This document shows, piece after piece, positions 1 to 10,077 of a stretch of 64,000 nt of DNA. The notes below the pieces were generated by a model. The model saw only the letters and a program-made list of their open reading frames with translations. It searched no databases and was not told the origin of the DNA. The stretch's first letter is position 1. Every line of letters begins with the position of its first letter. The stretch is from Combretum micranthum. Lineage: Eukaryota; Streptophyta; Magnoliopsida; Myrtales; Combretaceae. The translations under genes and the position numbers were made by a program. The stretch is taken from positions 1-64,000 of the forward strand of contig JAMXBD010000114.1 of NCBI GenBank assembly GCA_024138025.1, read 5' to 3'.

Positions 1-39
1 ATTCCTATTTTAATAATATAATAATATAATAATAATAAT

Positions 40-71
<32 letters not shown>

Positions 72-120
72 TTATTATTATTATATTATTATTATTATTA
101 TTATTATTTATTATTATTAT
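1..120. repeat. AT-rich trinucleotide microsatellite
   Basis: Runs of AAT/ATA followed by runs of TTA/TAT make an imperfect self-complementary low-complexity tract inside the 3' LTR. The matching position in the 5' LTR (11993-12027) holds GTT repeats followed by ATT repeats, so the tract has changed since insertion. Confidence 0.8.
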
Positions 121-1029
121 ATTTAAAAGAAGAAGATGAATTAGGAACTTACTGCGCAGATGAAGTCTGGTGTGCGCGTGAAGCAGCGCGACGGGTTAAA
201 CTTCAACGGATTGGACAGATGGTGACGGCAACCGAGAGGGGCTGGCAGCGGCTGGACGCAGCGGAACTCTAGGTAGTAGTCGGGGGTGGTCGATGAAATC
301 AACTCCGGGAATAGAAGCGGAGTTCGTGGTTACTCGGCGATGATCGTTTAGCGTTTTTTGACAGTAATCGACTTAGGGAAATGAAAGATCTCGACTTCTG
401 ATATAAATGCTTGTTTGATTTTTCTTTTCTTTTTTTTTTGTCCCTTATTTTCGTTTTTTTTTCTCTTTATTTATAGAGCTAATTTTGGGCTTTTATTTTA
501 ATCCAAAAAAAACGAATTACAACTATTAATTAGTTGTCATTAATGTAAAAAAACGTGTCATTTATTACAATAGCTGTCATTACCGTTATGATTTTAAATG
601 TTAAACAAACTGTTATTAACAAAAATCATATTTGCATTTTTTTCTTAAAACCAAAAACGAGTTTTTTTTTAATTTTCAAATTCAAATTTTAAATCTTCTT
701 CTTGATGAAAACAACTAAATTCTATACACATAATTAATCCGCGCCTATTTTTAAGAAACGTGTTTGGTTTGTAAAGACGGGCCGAAAACGAGCCAAAAAT
801 GATCTCAAACTTGGCCATCGGGCGGCCAAGCTAGAAGACGATGAACAGTAAATATTTTTTTTTTTTTACAAAAAACGAAAATATATACTATCATATATTT
901 CATTTCTATAAATTGATTTATTTTCATCCTGGCTTTAACATTTATAGTTTGCAAATTCAATTAATTTTATTATGTATATACTAAGTAGTATATTATTTTG
1001 ATAAAAGATTGTCAAATGAGGTGTCTACA
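1..1029 (-). mobile_element. 3' LTR of Tat-lineage Ty3/gypsy element, cut by window start
   Basis: This segment matches the distal part of the LTR at 10078-12856 and ends in the same terminal sequence, GTGTCTACA. Because the element lies on the minus strand, this is the inner end of its 3' LTR. Roughly 1.7 kb of the LTR is expected left of the window. It begins in an AT-rich trinucleotide tract (1-120) that corresponds to the tract at 11993-12027 in the other LTR. It carries 102 bases (about 160-261) that the other LTR lacks, with CGCAG at both edges. It also shows several one-base losses in runs relative to the other copy. Confidence 0.9.
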
Positions 1030-1032
1030 GTG

Positions 1033-1041
1033 CCCCTCTTT
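1033..1041 (-). other. Polypurine tract of the Tat element
   Basis: On the minus strand this reads AAAGAGGGG, three bases before the LTR start TGTAGACACC. That is the expected place for the plus-strand primer of a retrotransposon. Confidence 0.75.
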
Positions 1042-1510
1042 GTGAAGAGTTTGTCAAAATCTCATCAAAGATAAAGTAGACCTCATTTTGACTTTACGTC
1101 ATATGGAATTCCCACTTCTTGAGCGGGGTGAGAGCTTTTCATGTTCTAATATGTCATTGAATCATTCTTGGGCAAGGATACTTCATGTACTAAACCATCC
1201 CTTGATTCAGGTCTCATGTACTGAGTCCTTACTTGAAAAGAGGTCGTTTTCTGAGCGGAGATAGAATTGTTTCTTGAGAGAGATGAAGTTGTTTCTCGAA
1301 TAGAATGATTATGTTCTTGAAGGAAAGGATGGCGCTCCTCTGAGCTAGCGATCCTTAAGCTTGAAAGCAAAGAAGGAAGGCGCTCCACGAGCTTGCGATC
1401 CTTAAGCTTGAAAAGACTCTTGAAACGTTTACATGTTCTGCGGATATGCTTCATGTTCTGAAATGCCTTTTGAATTGGATCGTTTCTTGTGCTAACATTT
1501 GTCTCATATT

Positions 1511-2155
1511 TGATACAAGCGCTCTTTAGCTGGCACTAATTGGATAAGCGCTCCTTGAGCTAGCATTTGATTTGGTTCAAGCGCGCTCCTTGAGCTGGCA
1601 TTTGATTTGGATAGACGCTCCTGAGCTAGCCCATGATTTAGATTTGATACAAGCGCGTTCTTGAGCTGGCACTTGATTTGGATAAGCGCTCCTTGAGCTA
1701 GCATTTGATTTGGTTTAGCGCGCTCCTTGAGCTGGCATTTGATTTGGATAGACGTCCTTGAGCTAGCCTATGATTTAGATTTGATACAAGCGCTCTTTTG
1801 AGCTGGCACTTGATTTGGATAAGCGCTCCTTGAGCTAGCATTTGATTTGGTTTAGGCGCTCCTTGAGCTGGCACCTGATTTGGATAGCGCTCCTTGAGCT
1901 AGCTTGATTTATTTGATTCAAGCGCGCTCTTGAGCTGGCACTTGATTGGATAGCGCTCCTTGAGCTAGCATTTGATTTGGTTTAGGCACGCTCCTTGAGC
2001 TGGCACCTGATTTGGATAAGCGCTCCTTGAGCTAGCATTTGTCTTAGATTTGATTCAAGCACGCTCCTTGAGCTGGCACTTGATGTGGATAGGCGCCTTG
2101 AGCTGGCCTCTGATTTGGTTCAAACGCGCTCCTTGAGCTGGCATTTGATTTGGTT
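1511..2155. repeat. Tandem array with higher-order structure in Tat 3' region
   Basis: About nineteen monomers of roughly 30-36 bases each carry a core like CTTGAGCTGGC or CTTGAGCTAGC. The GGC and AGC forms alternate strictly from 1528 to about 2030. Four monomers form a larger unit, marked by TGATACAAGC or TGATTCAAGC starting at about 1511, 1645, 1782, 1913 and 2051. That gives a period near 135 bases. The alternation breaks at the right end, where the last three monomers are all GGC type. Confidence 0.9.
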
Positions 2156-2849
2156 ATGCATTCTTGAACTGGGTCTCATGTTCTGATCCCCAAATCTCAT
2201 GTCCTGAGATCTTGATTTCTCATGTTTCGCATGGCTTCTAGAGCTAATTTCCTGAAAAACTTAATTCTAGCAATATATTCATTATTATTTTCATTTTTTT
2301 TTTTTTTTTTTTCAAAACTTACCAGATTCTTATAGAAGCTTCTAAACTTGTCAGACCACTTGGTGAAGTCCGCTCATCACTAGGTTTATTTTTCAGGCTA
2401 GAGCTCTTCACAGTGGCTATCCTTTGAATTGAGTATCTCTGTTTGTCTTTTGATGGTAATTGGATTCTTTTGATGGTCTTGACATCGGAAAATACAGGAG
2501 ATGGTTCTTTGTATCTCCCTTACTTTGCAGCTTGAACTTATCGATCTTATGTTATTGGTCTGAAATAGGTATTTCTTTAAGAAAAGATCAAATCTCAAAG
2601 TATTAAATGTTTTTATAACTTTATCAATTGCTCAAATCTCTCTCTCACGGTACACTCATGTTTTAAAAATTTGAGAGATATAAGGATGAAGAAAGCTTAT
2701 CAATTGAAGTGGATGGTCAATGATTGATCTGATGATTGGGGACGCTAGAGATCTTTTTGTCGATAGATAACAAAAATTAGATCACACATAGACAAAGTAG
2801 TCAACACATTTCTGAACTTGATAGAATTTTCATTAATTTCTCAAGAGTA

Positions 2850-4130
2850 GTACAACTTGACCGCATCAGAATTTACAGGGTCTTTCAAATCTGGACCATC
2901 CACTCTAGTCAATAGTGCACCACCAGGCAACACCCTCTTTACTACATATGGTCCTTCGTAATTAGGAGTAAACTTTCCTCTAGGATCTTGAACATTCGGG
3001 AGTACTTTTCTCAAGACTAAGTCTCCTTCTTGAAATTTCTCGGGCGAACTTTCTTATTGAATGCTCGAGCGATTCTTTGCTGGTAAAGCTGACCATGATA
3101 TAAGGCGGTCATCCTCCTTTCATCAATGAGATTTAACTGATCAATCCTATTTTCACCCATTCAGCTTCATTCAATTCGGTTTCTGCAATATTCTGAGTGA
3201 TGGAATTTCAACTTCAACTGGCAAAACTGCTTACCATAGACTAATGAATAGGGGTTGCCCCTGTTGATACTCTAATGGATGTTCGATAGGCCATGAGTGC
3301 AAAGGGTAGCATCTCGTGCCAATCTTTGTAAGTGATAGCCATTTTCTCTATTATTTTCCTGATGTTCTTGTTGGCGCTTCAACTGCCCCATTCATCTGAG
3401 GTCGATATGGGGTAGAGTTCCGATGTTTGATCCAAATTTTGGCACAATTCAGACATTAATTTGTTGTTCAAATTGGTACCATTGTCTGTAATGATTGTAT
3501 CAGGGACTCCATATCTGGCTATGATATCTCTCTTGATGAACTTGACAACTACTCCTTTGGTAACATTAGCGTATGAGAATGCTTCAACCCATTTAGTAAA
3601 ATAGTCGATCGCCACTAATATAAATCGGTGACCATTTGAGGCTTTTGGCGAAATTGGTCCTATCATGTCCATACCCCACATTGAGAAGGGCCAAGGTGAA
3701 GATAATGACTGCAATTCTTTAGGAGGAGCATTCATCTTGTTGGAGTATATCTGGCACAAGTGGCAATGTCTCACGTGTTTAATACAATCTGATTCCATAG
3801 TTATCCAGAAATAACCCATCCTCATAATCTTTTTAGCTAGCATATATCCATTCATGTGAGGTCCACATATCCCTTCATGGACTTCCTCATCAACATATCT
3901 GCTTCCGCCTCATCTACGCATCTCAAGAGAGTAGTATCAAATGATTTTTTGTATAATGTATTACCACTGAGCATGAAATGAACTGCTAAGCGTCTTAGTG
4001 TTCTTCGCTTTGTTGAAGCATTTTCAGGGTATTTGCCATCTTGGAGGAATTCTTTGATATTAGCATACCAGGGATCTTTCCTTGGGACTTCCTCGGTATT
4101 CAAGCAAAATGCCGGTTCTTCCTCAATGCG
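2850..4130 (-). pseudogene. Integrase region of Tat element (frameshifted)
   Basis: Integrase inserts the element's cDNA into host DNA. The N-terminal zinc-binding part is seen as a His...Cys-x2-Cys pattern near 3770 (KHVRHCHLC). The catalytic core follows, with the first Asp in WGMDMIGPI (about 3675) and the second in ITDNGTNL (about 3480). The glutamate motif (MNGAVEA) appears near 3390 in a shifted frame. The C-terminal part runs to about 2850 and contains a GPYVVKRVLPGGA-like motif. Frame changes occur near 3430, 3380 and 3852. The family is certain and the product is unlikely to be made. Confidence 0.85.
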
Positions 4131-4158
4131 AACCTTTAAGGGCTGGATCTCAACTCCA

Positions 4159-4640
4159 TCAGTGATTTGAATCATAGATGCTAATGTGGCTAATGCATCC
4201 GCGAACTGGTTCTGGTTTCTTGGCATATAAGTGAATGATATTTCTTTGAATTTCTGTGCCAATTCTAGTAATATTGATGATAAGGCACCAATTTTGCATC
4301 CTTCGTCTTGTATTCTCCTCGTGTTTGAAAGATGATGAGAGAGGAGTCTCCATATACTTCAAGATCATCTATTCCATGTCAAGTGCCATCTTGAGGCCCA
4401 TGATGCAAGCCTCGTATTCTGCCACATTATTAGTATAAGGGAAAGTCAATCTTGCTGAAGCGGGGTATTGTTTACCATCTGGTGATATTAAGACTGCCCC
4501 AATTCCACATCCGCATACATTAGCTGCTCCATCAAAGTATAACTTCCATTTAAGTGGACTGTTCTGATTCTTTATCTGCCAGCAATATGCCTTCATCCGG
4601 GAATTGAGCTTCTCCATCATCACATTATCTTCAACCGGGT
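4159..4640 (-). pseudogene. Second (archaeal-type) RNase H domain, Tat hallmark
   Basis: This is an extra RNase H that follows the retroviral-type one. The active-site pattern is present: an Asp in LYFDGAANVCG (about 4540), a Glu in NNVAEYEACIMGL (about 4425) and a later Asp in a VYGDSS-like motif (about 4345), which lies in a shifted frame after a stop near 4370. Its end (NQFADALATLASM, about 4190) runs on in another frame. A second RNase H of this type between RH and integrase defines the Tat lineage (TatI-III, Ogre, Retand) of plant Ty3/gypsy elements. Confidence 0.85.
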
Positions 4641-4655
4641 TTTCGGCTAGTTGAT

Positions 4656-5186
4656 CTACAAGTGCTTGACCTTTAACTGAGTTTGATTCACATAAGTGAT
4701 ATCAAATTCTGATAACAACATCTGCCATTTGGAAATTCTCCCAATCAACCCTGGTTTCTGAGCCAAATACTTCAACGGATCATGTTTCGTATAAAGCTCG
4801 ATAGAATAATACAATGTATATTGTCTCAGTCTGTGCATGATCCACACCACGGCACAACAGGTTCTTTCCACTTCAGTATACTTCTGTTCTCCTTCAGTGA
4901 ATTTCTTACTCAAATAGTAAATAGCCCGTTCTTTCCCATCTTCATCTTTCTGTCCAAGCATACCTCCCATTGATTCAGGAAGTACCGTCAAATATAGGAA
5001 AAGAGGGCGACCAGGTGTTGGTGCTACTAACACTGGTGGATTCATCAGATATTGCTTGATTTCATCAAATGCTTCTTGACAATCTTTATCCCAATCAATA
5101 GCTGCATTTTTCCTCAACAATTGAATAGAGGGCGACATTTGTCGGTTAATTGAGATATAAACCGAGCAATAATTCAAGCGTCCCAA
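4656..5186 (-). pseudogene. Retrotransposon RNase H (RT-linked) of Tat element
   Basis: This is the normal gypsy RNase H (RT-RNaseH type). It follows the connection segment (DWDKDCQEAFDEIK, about 5090) and contains MGGMLGQKDEDGKERAIYYL and YTEVERTCCAVVW. The expected position of the last catalytic Asp reads as a KHDPLKYL motif near 4790, which is typical for this domain. It is open over 176 codons but joined to the RT only through a frame change near 5200-5330. Confidence 0.85.
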
Positions 5187-5199
5187 TATGCCCCTGACC

Positions 5200-6044
5200 T
5201 CTTTGATCGTCTTCGGGGGAGGTAATTCAAGTATGGCTTTAACTTTATCGGGTCAACTTCTATTCCTTGTTGACTGACTACGAATCCCAACAACTTCCCT
5301 GAGGTCACCCCAAATGTACACTTTTCGGGATTCAACTTAAGATGGAATTTCGTAATCTATCAAATAATTTCCTCAATATTTCCACATGATCCTCATCTTC
5401 CTTAGACTTAGCAATCATATCATCTACATATACTTCAACTTCTTGATGCATCATGTCATGAAACAAGGTGACCATCGCCCTTTGATATGTTGCCCCGGCG
5501 TTTTTAAGGCCGAAAGGCATGACTTTGTAGCAGAATGTTCCCCAAGTAGTAATGAAGGTTGTCTTAGTTTTATCCTCTTCTGCCATTTTAATCTGATTAT
5601 ATCCCGAAAAGCCATCCATGAATGAAAATAGATGGTTTCTAGCCGTATTATCCACCAAGACATCTATGTGAGGTAAGGGGAAATTATCTTTGGGCGTGGC
5701 TTGGTTTAAATCGCGAAAGTCTACACAAACTCTAACCTTTCCATTCTTTTTAAGTACCGGACCACATTAGCCACCCATTCAGGATAATCGGATACCTCTA
5801 TAAAACCGACTTCCAACAATTTCTTTACTTCTTCTTTAATCTTGAGCAAGATATCTGGTCTAAATCGTCTTAATTTTTGCTTCTTTGGTTTGATATCTGC
5901 TTTAGTTGGTAATTTATGAACCACTATAGAGGTATCCAAACCAGGCATATCTTCGTAGGACCATGCAAACACGTCTAAGTAATCAGTCAATAATCTTATC
6001 AATCTTTCTCGTTGCTCAGCGGATAAGGTAGTGCCTATTTTCAA
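5200..6044 (-). pseudogene. Reverse transcriptase of Tat element
   Basis: This enzyme copies the element RNA into DNA. The N-terminal part (5721-6044) contains DVFAWSYEDMPG and a KIKEEVKKLLEVGFI segment. The catalytic part (5332-5658) contains the fingers/palm motif TAFITTWGTFCY-like and the active-site box YVDDMIAKS (about 5420). Breaks near 5720 and 5660 and around 5330 separate the pieces, so no single reading frame spans the domain. Confidence 0.9.
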
Positions 6045-6049
6045 ATTTT

Positions 6050-6697
6050 AGGCTCATCTTCAGTTCCAATATTTCACTACTTCTGTAGGTTCACTGATCT
6101 CAATTCTGCCTTGTTCATATTTTTGCCAACTTTTCTCTATCCCAGTGTGATCTAATGTCATGTTCAACGACTAACTCATTAGGGTTAGAAATGATATCAG
6201 TATTTTCGTTATCTATCGATGCAAGATATCTCTTACTTTCACCATTATCATCAGATCTGAAAAAAACAAGGTAAAGAAAGAGAAAAAGAAGAAATGTGAG
6301 AGAAAAGAGAAAAGAGATGAAAGAAACAAAGAATCTTTATTAATGACTATGATTCATGGAGTACATTTGAGCAATTGATAAAAGAAACAAAAAAAAAACC
6401 CTTCATGAATTCAACCCTTACTCAAAGGTAACCCTAGAGTTATTAAGGGGATAGTGAACCAATTATTCAACTCCCGAACTGGACGGGAGCTGCAAGAAGG
6501 CTCCAGAACCGATGCAGTATCTGGTTTCTGGACATGAGCCGGTTGTGGGAATGTGACTTTGATATCTGGAGACTCGATAGGGGTATTATACCATTCTTCT
6601 CCTTTCTTCTTTCGGGCTTTCTTTTTCATCTCTTCTATCTCAACCGGAGTAGGGACATATCCCAGTCCAAATGTCCCTAAATGTCCCTCTTTTTGAA
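6050..6697 (-). mobile_element. Pro-RT linker of Tat element
   Basis: The region between protease and RT contains a Lys-rich open stretch (6411-6701) with GTFGLGYVPTPVEIEEMKKK. That is the usual low-conservation spacer after protease in these elements. The A-rich tract at 6260-6400 has no supported coding content. Confidence 0.5.
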
Positions 6698-7240
6698 TCA
6701 TATTGGCTTCTTCAAAGATTTGTAAACCAAAGTCTTCGGATCCTTCTTCGCCAATATAGGGTATAGCGTGTCTTTGAAGATAGCATGGTCTTGTTCTCCT
6801 AATACCGTAACGATTTGTCCATTTGTTATAAACTTGACCATCTGATGCAGACTAGACGGTATTGCCCCAGCTGAGTGAATCCAAGGCCTTCCAAGCAACA
6901 AATTGAATGATCTTGGTATGTCTAGAACTTGGAACGGAATAGTAAAGTCTTGTGGGCCAATAGTAACTTCCAAGTCTATTTCTCCTGATATGCCTCTTTG
7001 GATCCATCAAAAGCTCTAACAATAGTAGAACTGGACCGGAGGTTAGATGCATCGATACCAAGTAAGTTCAAAGTAGCCAATGGACAAACATTCAAAGACG
7101 ACCCATTATCGATGAGGACTCGGGCTACAATCATTCCATTACATTTGGCCATTATGAATAGGGGCTTCGTGTGTTGAGTGCCTTCTGCTCCCAACTCATC
7201 AGGTGAGAAAGAGATTTGATCCAAAGCAAATACGAATTTA
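6698..7240 (-). pseudogene. Aspartic protease (retropepsin) of Tat element
   Basis: The protease cuts the element polyprotein. The active-site box reads VLIDNGSSLNVCP (about 7100), with DNGS in place of the common DTG/DSG, a variant usual in Tat elements. The downstream flap region has LLLGRPWIHSAGA (about 6900). A frame change near 6975 splits the domain into two open segments. Confidence 0.85.
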
Positions 7241-9124
7241 CTACATGTTCCATTGTTTCAGTAGCAACACCTTCGGGAACCTTGATTTGTTGGAGTATCT
7301 TAAAGAGAGCCTCCCGGTGTTTTTCAGAAGTCATTAACAAACCCATTAAGGATATTTGAGCCGGGACTTTAGCGAGTTGATCAGCAATCTTATAATCACT
7401 TATCTTCATAATCTTGGTCAAGGCTGTTTTCTCATCAGATTCCTCCTCCTTTTTCTTATCTTTTCTTAGTGGGAAGAATTCCTCTGCTAATGTTTTCTCT
7501 CTTTCGGGCTCTGAAGCTTTCCCAAGTTTTCCGACCATGGGCCTAGGAACTTGATTAACAGCTTGATAGTTGAACGGGGGGCTTTATAGTCTTTCGGTGC
7601 AATGGGCACATGGAATTGATACCTCATCGATTTCACCTCATATGGGGCTTCTTTCTGCTCTCCTTGACATTGGATAACTATCTTCTTTGGATTGGACTGG
7701 ATCATTCCGATAAAAGGCTCGGGTTCTTCAATCGTGATCATGTTGATCGTGGGCCCATGGTTTGGGAGAGGATTGGTGTTGACATTAGGGGTCGGGGTTT
7801 CAACGAAATCTAGTTGGACCAATTTAGCATCAATGAGGTCTTGAATCTTGTTCCGAAGCCTCCAACAATAGTCAGTAGAATGACCTATTTGCCCCAAATG
7901 ATAATCGCATTTTTGCTCGGGGTTATAATATCTGGGTTTGTAGTCTTCTCTAGGTGTTTCAAAGGTGATCAGATTGTCAGCTCTAAGCCGGGCTAGAACT
8001 TGGCTAAGGGGTACGGGAATTTTGGTGAACTGTCTTCTGGGTCTATTGAATGGTTGGTTTTGGGATTGTGGTTGTTGTGACGGGTGAAGGGTTGATTAGT
8101 GTTTGGGGTTTGTTGGTAGGTGTAGGATTGAGTAGGTTTAGTGTATGGGGTTGAGCTGACTACACTAACAGTGGTATCCTTCCCTTTGTTATTGTTGGAG
8201 TACTTGAAATTTGTAGCCTTTTTCTCCACGTGGATCCTCCCGGTAATAATGGCACTTTCAATTCTACACCCGGCCAATACTATCTCAGAGAAATTAGCAG
8301 TAGTGTGTCCAATGAGATGAGTAAAGAAGGGTTCTTCTAAAGTATTGATGAAAGTGAATGTCAAATCTTTCTCCGGGATAGGGGTAGATACCATAGATGC
8401 CATTGATCTCCATCTTTGAGCATATTCCTTAAAGGACTCATCTTTCTTCTTCCTCATATTACTTAAATCCCACATAGAAGGGGCCACTTCAATATTGAAC
8501 TTATATTGATTGTAGAAAGCCCTAGCCAATTTGTCCCAAGTATTAATCTCATCAAGATCCAAATGAGCATACCATGCTAAAGCTGGACCGGTAAGGCTAT
8601 CCTGAAAAGTTTGGATCATGAATTGCTCATATTGAGTGTACGGCTCATCTTCCTCACATAGAGCCTAGTATGCAACTTTGGACAACCAGTACCATCATAC
8701 TTTTCAAAGTCGGGAATCTTGAACTTCTCAGGGAAAGCTCCCGCTTCGATTGTAGGAAAGCTTGTGATTCCAGTTTGATCAAATCCTTCCATTTTCTCAA
8801 AAACTTTGAGTTTCTCATTGAATTGAGAAAGAAGCCTTTTCTCCATTTCTTTGTTTTGAGCCTCAATTTCCTTCTTAAACTCAGAAGAATCGGTTTCGAC
8901 AATGGCTAGTGGTTCATGATTAATTACTTGTTCCTCAATAGTTTGACATCAGTTCCTTTCTTTACCCCAGAATGTCCTGCGGTAGTATCTTGAGGGGCCT
9001 TAAGGTTTTGCGTGAGAAGATTCATTTGCTCGGCCATTCGGAATACCATTTGTTCCAAAGTAGTGAGCCTTTGCTCGGACATCGCATTGGAATTACCAGA
9101 ATTATTGTCGTTGTTGCTAGCCAT
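7240..9124 (-). pseudogene. Gag region of Tat element (frameshifted)
   Basis: Gag forms the virus-like particle that packages element RNA. The proposed start is the ATG at 9124, followed by a Ser/Asn-rich segment and a coiled stretch with TLEQMVFRMAEQMN. The core gag domain lies at 7993-8619 with GPALAWYAHLD and FNQYKF-like motifs and a KEYAQRWRSMASM helix. The zinc-knuckle-like part (GQIGHSTDYCWRLRNKIQDL) is at about 7890. A helical linker (KISDYKIADQLAKVPAQISL, about 7390) leads toward protease. At least four frame changes divide it. Confidence 0.85.
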
Positions 9125-10054
9125 TCTGGATTTAGACCTAGTGATGATCGGACTTCGAACCGGGTCTGACCGTTTAGGAGCTATCTTTTAGAAATGCTTG
9201 TTCAAAAACAAAATTTCCATAGTTTAGAAGAAGAATATATTATTATATGATTCTCAACAAAATGAGCAAACGGTTAGCGGTTAATATATACACAAAAACA
9301 AATAAACGGTAGCAAAGAATATACAAGAACATGTAGAGACAAGAATATATATGGAAAAGAAAAACGCATGCGCATGTAAATTGAGATGATGAGAACTTTG
9401 TAGCAAAAAACCATTTTATTTCATTAAAGCTGAATTTACTCAAGGAGTCAAATACATGACCTAAACAAAGAAAATTTTATCCTAAACCAAACGCCATTTC
9501 TTTATTCTACCTATTACAAAGAGATGTGTTACAACAGGTATATACATTTTCATGGTACACTAAACTGAATACAAATAAAAACGGGTTACAAGGATTTACA
9601 AGACACATTTACATAACGGATTACAAGGAAAGTTAACTCCTATAAATTCAGCTTTTGTTTTGTAAAGCAATTTTGAAAAACATTTTGATTAGCCACAAAG
9701 CTTGATCATCATCTCCTTCATGTAGTGATGCAAGAAGGGTGGGTTCTAAAGGTCCCCCAATTAATGGGCCATGGGCCACATTAACCGGAGTGGGAGGCTA
9801 ATTCGTGTCTCGAATGGTGGGTAACCACAACACCCGAGACCTACTGGTGCCTCCCGTCCTAAGTTTACCTAAGGTGGCCGGGTTTGACCACATCTACACA
9901 CATTTTTTTTTTCAAAACTAAATATCCCTCCAACACACTATATAGATAATATCTGCACATAAGCACACGGTTAGCACAAATATCTACAAATATACAAGTA
10001 TAAAAAAGAAAGCAATTTATATATGAAAAGCATAAAGTGGCTAGCCTCTAAAAA
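9125..10054 (-). mobile_element. 5' leader of Tat element
   Basis: This non-coding leader lies between the primer binding site and gag. I see no supported extra ORF upstream of gag, unlike the very large Ogre elements. A moderately GC-rich patch at 9725-9900 and a plain AT-rich remainder are all that can be described. Confidence 0.7.
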
Positions 10055-10074
10055 GGTCCCCAGTGGAGTCACCA
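10055..10074 (-). other. Primer binding site, tRNA-Arg type
   Basis: On the minus strand, three bases inside the 5' LTR end, the sequence reads TGGTGACTCCACTGGGGACC. From memory of plant tRNA-Arg genes, the intact primer site would be TGGCGACTCCGCTGGGG. The two differences within that stretch are C-to-T and G-to-A at CpG sites, as expected from deamination of methylated cytosine. tRNA-Arg priming fits the Tat/Ogre group. Confidence 0.7.
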
Positions 10075-10077
10075 AGC

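Larger units (their letters stand above)
1030..2840 (-). mobile_element. 3' untranslated region of the Tat element
   Basis: This non-coding segment lies between the end of the integrase region and the polypurine tract. No supported coding sequence is visible. It holds a short pair of related repeats at about 1335-1420 (both contain a GATCCTTAAGCTTGAAA motif) and the main tandem array at 1511-2155. Long, variable, repeat-bearing 3' regions are a known trait of Tat-lineage elements. Confidence 0.75.

Noticed and set aside
1511..2155. CRISPR-like array
   Set aside because: The repeats are contiguous tandem monomers without unique spacers, inside a plant retrotransposon.
9243..9443. 66-codon frame in the Tat leader
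   Set aside because: Hydrophobic chance frame with no resemblance to the extra ORF of Ogre-type elements.
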